Below, one piece after another: positions 16,462 to 23,914 of a stretch of DNA of 64,000 nucleotides. The DNA lies in contig NZ_VSFA01000009.1 of assembly GCF_008119785.1 (NCBI RefSeq), positions 1 to 64,000 on the forward strand, given 5' to 3'. Origin of the DNA: Micromonospora sp. MP36 (GTDB taxonomy: Bacteria; Actinomycetota; Actinomycetes; Mycobacteriales; Micromonosporaceae). The translations under genes and the position numbers were made by a program. The first letter of the stretch is position 1. Each line of letters opens with the position of its first letter. The notes beneath the pieces were generated by a model. It was not told where the DNA came from and ran no database searches. It saw only the letters and a list, made by a program, of their open reading frames with translations.

Positions 16462-17477
16462 CCGCGGTCATCGAGATCGCCGGTCTCCACAAGGCGTTCC
16501 ACTCGCTGCGCCAGGGGCGCCGGGTCGCCGTCGACGGCTTCGACCTGCTGGTCGAGTCGGGGCAGATCCACGGCTTCCTCGGGCCGAACGGCTCGGGCAA
16601 GACCACCACGCTCCGCGCCCTGCTCGGGCTGGTCCGGGCCGACGGCGGCCGGATGAGCGTGCTCGGGGCGAGTTCCCCGGAGCGGCTGCCGGAGGTGTCC
16701 GGGCGGGTCGGCGCGATCGTGGAGAGCCCGCAGTTCTTCGGCAACTTCACTGCCCGGCGCACGCTGCGGCTGCTCGCCGTGGCCGGGGGCGTGCCCACCA
16801 GCCGGGTGGACGAGGTGCTGGAGCAGGTCGGCCTGCGGGACCGGAGCGAGGAGCGGGTCAAGGGCTACTCGCTGGGCATGAAGCAGCGGCTGGCGGTCGC
16901 GTCGGCGCTGCTCAAGAACCCGGAGCTGCTGATCCTCGACGAGCCGGCCAACGGGCTGGACCCGGCCGGCATCCGGGAGATGCGGGACCTGATGCGCTCC
17001 CTCGCCGCGTCCGGGGTGACCGTGCTGCTGTCCAGCCACATCCTGGCCGAGATCCAGCTGATCTGCGACCACGTGACGATCATCAGCCGGGGCCGGCGGG
17101 TGGCGTACGGGCGGGTGGACGAGGTGCTGGCCGGCTTCGACCAGCACGAGTGGCAGGTCCGGGTGGCCGAGCCGGAGCGGGCCGTGGAGCTGCTGGCCGA
17201 GGCTGGCATGGCGGTCACCGTCCACCCGGAGCACCTGGTGGTGGCCGGGGTGGACGAGCCGGAGCTGATCACTCGCACGCTGGGCGAGCAGGGTCTCTGG
17301 GTGCGCGAGCTGATCCCGCTGCGCCCCGATCTGGAGAGCGTCTTCCTGGAGCTGACCGGGACCACCCCGCACCCGGCGGTGCCCCGGCAGGTGGACGGGT
17401 CGGTTCGCCCAGCCGGCCACCCGGACGACGTGGTGATCGATCTGGACGCGCGCGAGAACCAGGAGGTGGACGCGTGA
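16458..17477 (+). CDS. ABC transporter ATP-binding protein (339 aa)
   Basis: ATPase of an ABC-2-type system. Walker A is GPNGSGKTTT, the signature is YSLGMKQRLAVASALL, Walker B is ELLILDEPANGLDPAG and the H-loop is LLSSHILAEIQ, a set typical of BcrA/CcmA-like drug and bacteriocin self-protection transporters. After the domain comes a roughly 100-residue C-terminal extension ending in an acidic tail (DDVVIDLDARENQEVDA). The last codons overlap the GTG of the permease gene, so the pair is coupled. Substrate unknown. Confidence 0.88.
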   Translation: MTAVIEIAGLHKAFHSLRQGRRVAVDGFDLLVESGQIHGFLGPNGSGKTTTLRALLGLVRADGGRMSVLGASSPERLPEVSGRVGAIVESPQFFGNFTARRTLRLLAVAGGVPTSRVDEVLEQVGLRDRSEERVKGYSLGMKQRLAVASALLKNPELLILDEPANGLDPAGIREMRDLMRSLAASGVTVLLSSHILAEIQLICDHVTIISRGRRVAYGRVDEVLAGFDQHEWQVRVAEPERAVELLAEAGMAVTVHPEHLVVAGVDEPELITRTLGEQGLWVRELIPLRPDLESVFLELTGTTPHPAVPRQVDGSVRPAGHPDDVVIDLDARENQEVDA

Positions 17478-18484
17478 ACCTGGTCCGTGCCGAGCTGGAG
17501 CGGCTGACCGCCCGCCGCTTCGTGCAACTGATGGTGGTGCTGCTGCTGGTCGCCTTCGCGGTGACCGCCGCGACCACGCTGGCCGGCTCGCACAAGCCCT
17601 CGACGGAGGAGCTGAGTCGGGCCCGGACGCAGGCCGCGGAGCAGATCGCGCAGCTGGAGGCGACGCACGACCGGTGCCTGGCCATCAAGGCCGGGACGGT
17701 GCAACCGGAGGAGCACGACTACGTGCCCAAGGACTGCGCCGAGGTGGACCCGGCGCGGATGGAGAAGCTGCCGACCACGGCGGACTACCTCAGCGGGGTG
17801 TTCGTCTTCGCCACCGAAGCGAAGCCGCTGCTCTACTTCCTGGTCGCGTTCCTGGTGCTGTTCGGCTTCCTGGTCGGGGCCTCCTACATCGGCGCCGACC
17901 TGAACTCGGGCGGCGTGGTCAACCTGCTGTTGTGGCGGCCGCGCCGGTGGGCGGTGCTCGGCGCCAAGCTCGGCACGCTGCTCGGCGGGCTGCTGGTGTT
18001 CTCCGCGGTGGCCTCGGCGGCGTACCTGACGGTGTTCTGGCTGATCGGCCAGACGGTCGGGCATCCCGGCCTGGTGAACGGATCGTTCTGGGCGTCGCTG
18101 GGTGCCCAGCACGGGCGGGGGATGGTGCTGGTGCTGCTCGCCGCGGCGATCGGCTTCGCCATCGCGACGCTGGGCCGGCACACCGCCGCGGCGCTCGGCA
18201 CGGTGGCCGCGTACGTGGTGGTGTGGGAGTTGGGCGCGCGGCTGGTGCTGCAGATCCTTGACGCGGCCCGGCCGGACCGGTGGATGCTCTCGAGCTACCT
18301 GGGCGCCTGGCTCAGCGGTGAGGTCGAGTTCTGGGACAACCACGCCTGCCAGGGTGACACCGCCGGCTTCTGCGAGGGCTTGTACACGTTGACCTGGCGG
18401 CCCGGGCTGGCGGTGCTGCTCGGGTTGGCGGTGGTGCTGGTCGGGGCCGCGTTCGCCGCGTTCCGCCGCCGGGACCTGATCTGA
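17474..18484 (+). CDS. ABC-2 type permease with large extracytoplasmic loop (336 aa)
   Basis: Begins VNLVRAELERLTARR at a GTG overlapping the ATPase stop (GTGA). It has one N-terminal helix (about 18-38), then a roughly 75-residue polar loop with two cysteines (HDRCLAIKAG and KDCAEVDPARM), then five or six helices from residue 115 on. Another cysteine pair (NHACQGDTAGFCEG) sits in the last external loop. Helix-loop-multi-helix with ABC-2 motifs such as FLVGASYIGADLNSGGVVNLLLW matches ABC-2-family permeases. The paired external cysteines suggest disulfides in the loops. A terminator-like hairpin follows at 18489-18522. Confidence 0.85.
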   Translation: MNLVRAELERLTARRFVQLMVVLLLVAFAVTAATTLAGSHKPSTEELSRARTQAAEQIAQLEATHDRCLAIKAGTVQPEEHDYVPKDCAEVDPARMEKLPTTADYLSGVFVFATEAKPLLYFLVAFLVLFGFLVGASYIGADLNSGGVVNLLLWRPRRWAVLGAKLGTLLGGLLVFSAVASAAYLTVFWLIGQTVGHPGLVNGSFWASLGAQHGRGMVLVLLAAAIGFAIATLGRHTAAALGTVAAYVVVWELGARLVLQILDAARPDRWMLSSYLGAWLSGEVEFWDNHACQGDTAGFCEGLYTLTWRPGLAVLLGLAVVLVGAAFAAFRRRDLI

Positions 18485-18488
18485 GTCG

Positions 18489-18522
18489 GCCGGTGCGGAC
18501 CCGGCGGCGGGGCCGCACCGGC
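18489..18522. terminator. Terminator-like hairpin between convergent genes
   Basis: Perfect 10-bp stem GCCGGTGCGG / CCGCACCGGC with a 14-nt loop, just after the permease stop and before the convergent ROK gene end. There is no T-tract, which is common in actinobacteria. Confidence 0.6.
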
Positions 18523-18595
18523 AACTCCTTGCAGACGCTCGCCAGCTGGTGAAGAATTCCTTCACATGGCGGGGTGGGCGACGACGAGCGGAAGG

Positions 18596-19771
18596 TCAGC
18601 CGACCGTCGAGCCGAACACCTCGTCGCGCACCGCGTCCAGCGCGGTGCGCAGCGCGCCGCGCAGGATCGGCTCCTCGGTGAGCCCGGTGGCGACCACCCG
18701 CGGCCGGACCAGGGTGATCGCGGCGACCTCGTGCTGCACCCGCTCGGCCAGCGCCGCCCCACCCGCCTGGCCCACGTCGCCGGCGAGCACCACCAGCGGC
18801 GGGTCGAGCACCACGCAGGTGCTGGCCACCCCGAGCGCGAGCCGGCGGGCCAGCTCGTCCAGCATCGGTCCGCCGGTCGTGCCGGCGGCGATGGCGGCGC
18901 GTACCGCGTCGGCCGCGCAGGCGGCGGCGAAGCCGTGCTCGGCGGCCACCGCGCGGACCGCGTCGGCGCCCGCGAGCTGCTGGAACGCCGGCTTGGCCCG
19001 CTTGGAGACGTCCCGCGGAATGGGTACGCCGGGCACCGGCAGGTAGCCGATCTCGCCGGCCGCGCCACTGCTGCCGTGGTGCAGCCGGCCACCGAGCATG
19101 ATCGCCAGGCCGACGCCCGCGCCCACCCAGACCAGGACGAAGTCCGAGACGCCCTGCGCCGCGCCGGACTGGGCCTCGGCGACGGCGGCCAGGTTGACGT
19201 CGTTCTCGAAGACCACCGGGGTGTGCAGGTCCTCGCGGAGCGCGGCGAGCAGGCCACGGTGCCAGCGCGGCAGGTTGAACGCGAAGGTGATGTCGCCGGT
19301 GCCCGGGTCCACCAGGCCGGGGGTGCCGAGCACGACCCGCCGTACGCTCGACAGCTCCGCGCTGGCGCTGCTTGCCGCCTCGACCACCGCGTTGTGCACC
19401 ACACCCACCGGGTCGTCGGTGTCCTTCGTCGACTGCTCGACCCGGCCGATCACTGCGCCGGTGATGTCGGCGCACGCCGCCACCACGCGCTCGGCGTCTA
19501 CGTCGACGCCCACCACGTACGCGCTGCCTGGGCGGACCGCGTAGAGCTGGGCGTTCGGGCCCCGCCCGCCGGCCTGCTCGCCGACCCGGGTGACCAGACC
19601 GCGCTCCTCCAGCCGCTCCACGAGCTGGGACGCGGTCACCTTGGAGAGCCCGGTCAGCTCGCCGAGCCGGGCCCGGGTGAGCGGCCCGCGTTCGAGGAGC
19701 AGTTCCAGCGCCGCGCGGTCGTTGAGCGCCCGCAACAGGCGGGGGGTGCCGGGCAGCCGGGTCGCACTCAT
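18596..19771 (-). CDS. ROK-family transcriptional regulator (391 aa)
   Basis: N-terminal winged HTH (about residues 10-70: LLERGPLTRARLGELTGLSK, then LVERLEERGLV) followed by a ROK sugar-kinase-like domain (VVGVDVDAERVVAACADITG; VVLGTPGLVDPGTG; FENDVNLAAVAEA; GAAGEIGYLPVPG). The usual zinc-binding cysteine cluster after GEIG (CxCGxxGCxE) is absent, so the domain is likely a pure ligand sensor. It is divergent from the GH3 hexosaminidase gene, and the shared 122-bp gap has an imperfect palindrome suited to a ROK operator. By analogy with NagC/XylR types it probably represses amino-sugar use. Confidence 0.88.
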   Translation of the reverse strand: MSATRLPGTPRLLRALNDRAALELLLERGPLTRARLGELTGLSKVTASQLVERLEERGLVTRVGEQAGGRGPNAQLYAVRPGSAYVVGVDVDAERVVAACADITGAVIGRVEQSTKDTDDPVGVVHNAVVEAASSASAELSSVRRVVLGTPGLVDPGTGDITFAFNLPRWHRGLLAALREDLHTPVVFENDVNLAAVAEAQSGAAQGVSDFVLVWVGAGVGLAIMLGGRLHHGSSGAAGEIGYLPVPGVPIPRDVSKRAKPAFQQLAGADAVRAVAAEHGFAAACAADAVRAAIAAGTTGGPMLDELARRLALGVASTCVVLDPPLVVLAGDVGQAGGAALAERVQHEVAAITLVRPRVVATGLTEEPILRGALRTALDAVRDEVFGSTVG

Positions 19772-19787
19772 GCCAGGTCCTCTATTT

Positions 19788-19804
19788 TCAGTAAAGTTTG
19801 CTAA
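19788..19804. promoter_or_regulatory. Putative ROK operator
   Basis: TCAGTAAAGTTTGCTAA is an imperfect palindrome (TYAGYAAA-N-TTTRCTRA, 6 of 8 half-site positions symmetric) lying 17 bp upstream of the ROK start and about 90 bp upstream of the hexosaminidase start. A/T-rich TTWGYAAA-type half-sites fit ROK regulators. It is a notable AT-rich island in GC-rich DNA. Confidence 0.45.
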
Positions 19805-19893
19805 CCACAAAAGTCCTGCCGAGGGTGTCCGCTAGCGTATCGGCCACCCCGATCCGGAGTCGTCGGACGACCCGGCAGGGAAAGGGGAGACTC

Positions 19894-21345
19894 GTGGGCC
19901 TGGATCCAGGACTTCGCCGGCTGGCGCTGGGCACGTTGCTGGCCGCGTACCCCGGCCCGGTCCCGCCCGACTGGGCGGTGGACCTGCTCGCCGAGGGACT
20001 CGCCGGACACACCCTCTTCGGCACCAACATCCACGACCCGGCCCAGGTGGCGGCGACCACCGTCGAACTGCGGGCCGGCCGCCCGGACGCGATCATCGCG
20101 ATCGACGAGGAGGGCGGCGACGTCACCCGGCTGGCCCACGCCACCGGCAGCCCGTACCCGGGCAACGCGGCGCTCGGCGCGGTCGACGACGCGACGCTGA
20201 CCCGGCAGGTGTACGCGGCGATCGGCGCCGAACTGGCCGCGCTCGGCATCACCCTCGACCTGGCGCCGACCGTCGACGTGAACACCGCCGACGAGAACCC
20301 GGTGATCGGGACCCGCTCGTTCGGCGCCGACCCGGTCCGGGTGGCCGCCCACTCGGCGGCGGCGGTGACCGGCCTGCAGTCCGTCGGGGTCGCCGCCTGC
20401 GCCAAGCACTTCCCCGGCCACGGCGCGACCGTCGCCGACTCGCACTACGAACTGCCCACCGTCGACGTGCCCCCGGCGGTGCTGCGCGAGCGGGACCTGC
20501 CGCCGTTCGCCGCGGTGGTCGACGCCGGAGTACGCGCCATCATGACCGCGCACATCCGGGTGCCGGCGCTGACCGGCGACGGTCCGGCCACCTTCAGCCG
20601 GGCGGTCCTGGTCGACCTCCTGCGCCACGAGTACGGCTTCACCGGCACGGTGATCACCGACGCGCTGGAGATGAAGGGGGCGGCGCTGGCCGCCGGCGGG
20701 GTCGGTCCGGCCGCCGTACGCGCCCTGGCCGCCGGGGCGGACCTGCTCTGCATCGGCGCGAAGGTGGACGCCGACCTGGTGGAACGGGTGGTCGAGGAGA
20801 TCGTCGGGGCGCTCGGCGACGGCCGGCTGGACCGGGCCCGGGTCGAGGAGGCGGCCGGCCGGGCCGCCGAACTGGCCGCCTGGACCGGCGCCGCCGGCAC
20901 GCCGACCCCCGGCCCGGACGGCCTCGGCTACGCCGCCGCGCTGCGCGCGGTACGCGTCGAGGGCGACGTCACCGGCCTGACCGCGCCGCTGGTGGTGCAG
21001 GTGCACGCCGCCTCCACCATCGCCGAAGGGCGGGTGCCGTGGGGCCTCGGGCCGCACCTCGCCCGAGCCGAGGAGGTCCGCGCCGTCGCGGGCGAGACCG
21101 ACCCGGAGGAGCTGCGCCGGCAGGCCGGAGACCGGCCCATCGTGCTGGTCGGCCGCCACCTGCACCGACTGCCCGGAGCGCGGGAACTGGTCGAGGCGCT
21201 GGCCGCCGCGCACCCGGTGACCGTGGTGGAGATGGGCTGGCCGGGGGCCTGGCGGCCCGTCGGCGCCCGCGCTTTCGTCACCACCTACGGCGCCAGCCAC
21301 GCCAACGGCCGGGCGGCGGCGGAGGTGCTCGGGCTGATCGGCTGA
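19894..21345 (+). CDS. Glycoside hydrolase family 3 beta-N-acetylhexosaminidase, NagZ-like (483 aa)
   Basis: GH3 TIM-barrel enzyme with the NagZ catalytic set: IDEEGGDVTRL, KHFPGHGATVADSH (the His/Asp general acid-base dyad) and VITDALEMKGA (Asp nucleophile). No signal peptide is seen, so it should act in the cytoplasm, removing terminal GlcNAc from imported muropeptides or chito-oligosaccharides. Residues after about 330 form a second alpha/beta domain. GTG 19894 was chosen because AAAGGGGAG precedes it and the protein begins at the barrel (VGLDPGLRRLALG). The divergent ROK regulator points to sugar-responsive control. The stop is followed by a strong hairpin. Confidence 0.9.
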   Translation: MGLDPGLRRLALGTLLAAYPGPVPPDWAVDLLAEGLAGHTLFGTNIHDPAQVAATTVELRAGRPDAIIAIDEEGGDVTRLAHATGSPYPGNAALGAVDDATLTRQVYAAIGAELAALGITLDLAPTVDVNTADENPVIGTRSFGADPVRVAAHSAAAVTGLQSVGVAACAKHFPGHGATVADSHYELPTVDVPPAVLRERDLPPFAAVVDAGVRAIMTAHIRVPALTGDGPATFSRAVLVDLLRHEYGFTGTVITDALEMKGAALAAGGVGPAAVRALAAGADLLCIGAKVDADLVERVVEEIVGALGDGRLDRARVEEAAGRAAELAAWTGAAGTPTPGPDGLGYAAALRAVRVEGDVTGLTAPLVVQVHAASTIAEGRVPWGLGPHLARAEEVRAVAGETDPEELRRQAGDRPIVLVGRHLHRLPGARELVEALAAAHPVTVVEMGWPGAWRPVGARAFVTTYGASHANGRAAAEVLGLIG

Positions 21346-21376
21346 GCCGGCCCCACCGCAGCGGTGGGGGCTCGGC
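21344..21376 (+). terminator. Terminator hairpin after the NagZ-like gene
   Basis: CCCCACCGC / GCGGTGGGG (21351-21369, one-base loop) is extended by outer GAGCC / GGCTC pairs and begins directly at the stop codon. A strong GC hairpin without T-tract. Confidence 0.6.
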
Positions 21377-21931
21377 CTGGCCGGCTGAGCCGCCTCACCG
21401 CAGCGGTCGTCGCCGAGCGCGGACCGGGCCCGCTGCTCGGTCCGTGAGCACCACCAGGCTGACCAGACGCGCCAACTGCCACCGCAACTGCGATGTCGCC
21501 CCCGCCCGGCGCCGCGCCGCCGCGTCGGCGCAGCCGGGATCGAGCGTCGTCGTGTCGGGCGACCCACGTGGCGTGGCCGCCGCCTCCGCGGTTCGCGGGC
21601 GCCAGCCCGATGAGCGTTCGTGGGGCGACGCGCCACCCCGGCCACCAGCAGCCCGAGGGCGAGCACGCCGGCCGCCGGTCGGGTCCCTGCTCGGCCCCTA
21701 CAGACCTGATGGCGTGAACGATTCAGCCCGGTCGCCGTGGCCGAGTCGTTCACGCCATCAGCTCGACAGGGCCCGACGAGGACAACCTCCGTCGGGCCGA
21801 TGCGTTCACGTCATCAAGTTCGTAGCGCCGCGACAGGAACCCCGCTGACGGATTGGTTCCGCTTCGCCGGCCGCCCGCTCCGGCGCGGCCGGCGACCCGT
21901 CCCCGCGGCCGGGCCCTGGTATCACCCTCTC
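21377..21931. other. Non-coding region with nested inverted repeats
   Basis: No convincing gene is seen in these roughly 555 bases. The reading frames are arginine-rich chance frames, although the minus strand contains short coding-like fragments (AAGVLALGLLVAGVARR; RWQLARLVSLVVLTDRAAGP) that may be remains of a decayed membrane-protein gene. The right part (21706-21816) contains three copies of CGTTCACG(C/T)CATCA in alternating orientation and two strong hairpins. Confidence 0.5.
21706..21816. repeat. Inverted-repeat cluster with a 14-bp motif in three copies
   Basis: Arms at 21706-21724 and 21743-21761 are 19 bp long with one mismatch and an 18-nt loop. The core 14-mer TGATGGCGTGAACG (21707-21720) reappears inverted at 21747-21760 and again, with one change, at 21803-21816. 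Between the last two lies another hairpin (GGCCCGACG ... CGTCGGGCC, about 21769-21799). The layout suggests a REP-like element or a multi-site regulatory region. Confidence 0.55.
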
Positions 21932-21989
21932 TTGAACGCGTTCAAATTCTGTCGTACGCTGAGCGCGACCTCGATTTGAACGCGTTCAA
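21932..21989 (+). promoter_or_regulatory. Promoter with two identical TetR-type operators
   Basis: The perfect palindrome TTGAACGCGTTCAA occurs at 21932-21945 and 21976-21989, 44 bp centre to centre (about four helical turns). The first copy supplies a -35 (TTGAAC, 21932-21937) followed after exactly 17 bp by a -10, TACGCT (21955-21960); the second lies in the 5' leader just before the ribosome binding site of the membrane-protein gene. The TetR regulator encoded at the end of the operon is the obvious ligand. Confidence 0.75.
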
Positions 21990-22002
21990 GAAGGGCGACG
22001 AG

Positions 22003-22578
22003 ATGGACGTGAAGGTCTGGATGTACCTGGCCTACCTCGCGGTCAGCATCGGTCTGACCATCTGGGTGGCCCGGGCGCTGTCCCGCAACGGGCTGGTCTT
22101 CCTGGAAGACGTCTTCGCCGACAAGCGGCTGGCGGACGCGGTCAACAGCCTGCTGGTGGTCGGCTTCTACCTGCTCAACCTCGGCTACGTGACGGTGGCG
22201 ATGAAGGAGGCCGACGCGGTGGGCACCACCAGCCAGGCGCTGGAGGAACTGTCCATGAAGGTGGGCTGGGTGCTGCTGGTCCTCGGCGCGCTGCACTTCT
22301 TCAACGTCTTCGCGCTCGGCCGGTACCGGCGCGGCCGGCTCCGCCAGCAGCAGGCCGCCGCCCACCCGCCGCTCGCCCCGGTGGGCTACCTGCCCGCCCA
22401 GCCCGGCGCCCGGCCGGTCAACCCCGCCACCCCGATGCCCCAGACCACCCCGATGCCCCAGACCGGCCCGATGCCCCAGACCGGCCCGATGCCCCAGACC
22501 GGCCCGGCGCCCCAGACCAGCCCGACGCCGCCCACCGGGCCCACGCCACCGGCCGGCCCGACGCCTCCGGTGCGATGA
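22003..22578 (+). CDS. Three-helix membrane protein with proline-rich repeat tail (191 aa)
   Basis: ATG 22003 follows AAGGGCGACGAG. Three hydrophobic helices lie at about residues 5-24, 45-65 and 84-103, with a conserved-looking LSRNGLVFLEDVFADKRLAD loop between the first two. From about residue 125 the tail is proline-rich and cytoplasmic or surface-exposed, with (P)MPQTGP hexads in tandem. I do not recognise a named family for the membrane part. It is the first gene of an operon with a DCC protein and a TetR regulator; its stop overlaps the ATG of the DCC gene. De-repression of the TetR operators is the likely trigger for expression. Confidence 0.8.
   Translation: MDVKVWMYLAYLAVSIGLTIWVARALSRNGLVFLEDVFADKRLADAVNSLLVVGFYLLNLGYVTVAMKEADAVGTTSQALEELSMKVGWVLLVLGALHFFNVFALGRYRRGRLRQQQAAAHPPLAPVGYLPAQPGARPVNPATPMPQTTPMPQTGPMPQTGPMPQTGPAPQTSPTPPTGPTPPAGPTPPVR
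22435..22524 (+). repeat. 18-bp tandem repeat encoding MPQTGP units
   Basis: The 18-bp unit ATGCCCCAGACCGGCCCG recurs with period exactly 18 from 22435 (at 22435, 22453, 22471, 22489 and, diverged, 22507). The unit is a multiple of three, so copy number can change without frameshift. Confidence 0.85.
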
Positions 22579-23075
22579 CGCTCCTGCCGAGCGGGCAACC
22601 GGCGGATCCCACCGGGCACGGGGCCGGTGGGATCCGCTGGTTCACCGTCCTCTACGACGCGCACTGCCCACTCTGCCGGGCCGCCCGGCAGTGGCTCGCG
22701 TCGCGCGCTCAGCTCGTACCCCTGGAGTTCGTGCCGGCCGGCTCGGCGGAGGCCCGGCGGCGCTTCCCTGGGCTGGACCACGACGCGACCCTGCGGGACC
22801 TGACCGTGGTGGCCGACACCGGCGCGGTGTACGCGGGCGACGGCGCCTGGTTCGCCTGCCTCTGGGCACTGGCCGACCATCGCCGGACGGCGGACCGGCT
22901 GGCCCGCCGCGACCTGCTGCCGCTGGCCCGGCGGGTGGTGGCGACCGCCTCCTCGGTACGCGAACTGGTCCGCCAGCCCTGGCCGGACCCGGGATACGGT
23001 GACGACGATGACCGAGCAGACTGCGGCGACGACCGGTGCGGATGGCCCGACCACCGGAGCGACGGCCCGGGGTGA
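22575..23075 (+). CDS. DCC-family (DUF393) thiol-disulfide protein (166 aa)
   Basis: Contains the family signature VLYDAHCPLCRAARQWL, with the D-x-x-C-x-x-C pair Cys31/Cys34, then a thioredoxin-like core (LVPLEFVPAGSAEARRRFPG and a GDGAWFACLWAL helix). DCC proteins are predicted thiol-disulfide oxidoreductases. The gene starts at an ATG overlapping the membrane-protein stop (ATGA). Its last roughly 25 residues are Asp/Gly-rich low complexity and overlap the start of the TetR gene by about 70 bp, so the natural C-terminus may be dispensable. A role in redox handling at the membrane together with the upstream protein is inference. Confidence 0.85.
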   Translation: MTLLPSGQPADPTGHGAGGIRWFTVLYDAHCPLCRAARQWLASRAQLVPLEFVPAGSAEARRRFPGLDHDATLRDLTVVADTGAVYAGDGAWFACLWALADHRRTADRLARRDLLPLARRVVATASSVRELVRQPWPDPGYGDDDDRADCGDDRCGWPDHRSDGPG

Positions 23076-23715
23076 GCAGACCCGGCAGCTGATCCTGGAG
23101 ACCGCGATGCGGCTGTTCCGGGAGCGGGGCTACGCCCGCACCACCATGCGCGCGATCGCCCAGGAGGCCGGCGTGGCGGTGGGCAACGCCTACTACTACT
23201 TCGGCTCCAAGGAACACCTGATCCAGGAGTTCTACACGGGCACCCAGCACGAGCACCGGGCGGCGGCCGCGCCGGTGCTCGCCCGGGAGCGGGACTTCGC
23301 CGCCCGGCTGGCCGGGGTGCTGCACGCCGGCGTGGACGTGCTGACGCCGTACCACTCGTTCGCCGCCACCTTCTTCAAGACGGCGGCGGAGCCGACCTCG
23401 CCACTCAGCCCGTTCTCGGCGGAGTCGTCGGAGCCCCGGGAGGCGTCGATCGCGCTCTTCCGCGAGGTGGTGGAGGGCTCCACCGCCCGGGTGGACGCCG
23501 AACTACGGCCGGCGCTGCCGGAGCTGCTCTGGCTCGCGTACATGGGTGTGGTGCTCTACTGGGTGCACGACCGCTCGCCGGGGCAGCTGAAGACGCGGCA
23601 GCTGATCGACGGCGCCGTGCCGCTGGTCGACCGGCTGGTCGGGCTGTCCCGACTGCGCGTGCTGCGTCCGGTGACCCGCCAGGTGCTCACCCTCATCCAC
23701 ACCCTGCGTCACTGA
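23008..23715 (+). CDS. TetR/AcrR-family transcriptional regulator (235 aa)
   Basis: N-terminal TetR HTH at about residues 22-70: QLILETAMRLFRERGYART, then TMRAIAQEAGVAVGNAYYYF and GSKEHLIQEFY, closely matching the family consensus. The C-terminal helical ligand domain is family-specific and gives no ligand. ATG 23008 was preferred; a GTG at 22999 is an alternative. The gene overlaps the DCC gene. Two identical palindromes cover the operon promoter, so autoregulation is predicted: the protein should hold the membrane/DCC/TetR operon off until a ligand arrives. Confidence 0.9.
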   Translation: MTEQTAATTGADGPTTGATARGEQTRQLILETAMRLFRERGYARTTMRAIAQEAGVAVGNAYYYFGSKEHLIQEFYTGTQHEHRAAAAPVLARERDFAARLAGVLHAGVDVLTPYHSFAATFFKTAAEPTSPLSPFSAESSEPREASIALFREVVEGSTARVDAELRPALPELLWLAYMGVVLYWVHDRSPGQLKTRQLIDGAVPLVDRLVGLSRLRVLRPVTRQVLTLIHTLRH

Positions 23716-23914
23716 CCCGCCGAGGCGGCCCGCCCGGAGTAAACCCGCAGGTCAAGTCCACTACCGGACAGCACCGAACCGCCGATCACCACTTGCTCCG
23801 GCACCTCGCCGACACTTAGCGTTACCCATGACGGGACCTGGGAGGAGAGGCTGCGGACCGTGGATCCGGCCCGGGATCCACGGTCCGCGCCCACCCGCGC
23901 GCCGGGCTCACCGG
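23716..23914. terminator. Intergenic gap with a perfect 15-bp hairpin
   Basis: Between convergent TetR and GNAT genes. Arms 23853-23867 (GCGGACCGTGGATCC) and 23874-23888 pair perfectly around a 6-nt loop, a strong bidirectional terminator. The rest (23716-23850) shows no gene. Confidence 0.65.

Noticed and set aside
19801..21753. A 650-residue minus-strand frame through the NagZ-like gene
   Set aside because: Shadow of the GH3 gene. Only a short fragment near its start, outside the GH3 gene, looks coding-like and is mentioned as a possible gene remnant.
22435..22524. CRISPR-like short repeats
   Set aside because: Period 18 with no spacers; it encodes MPQTGP hexads in frame.
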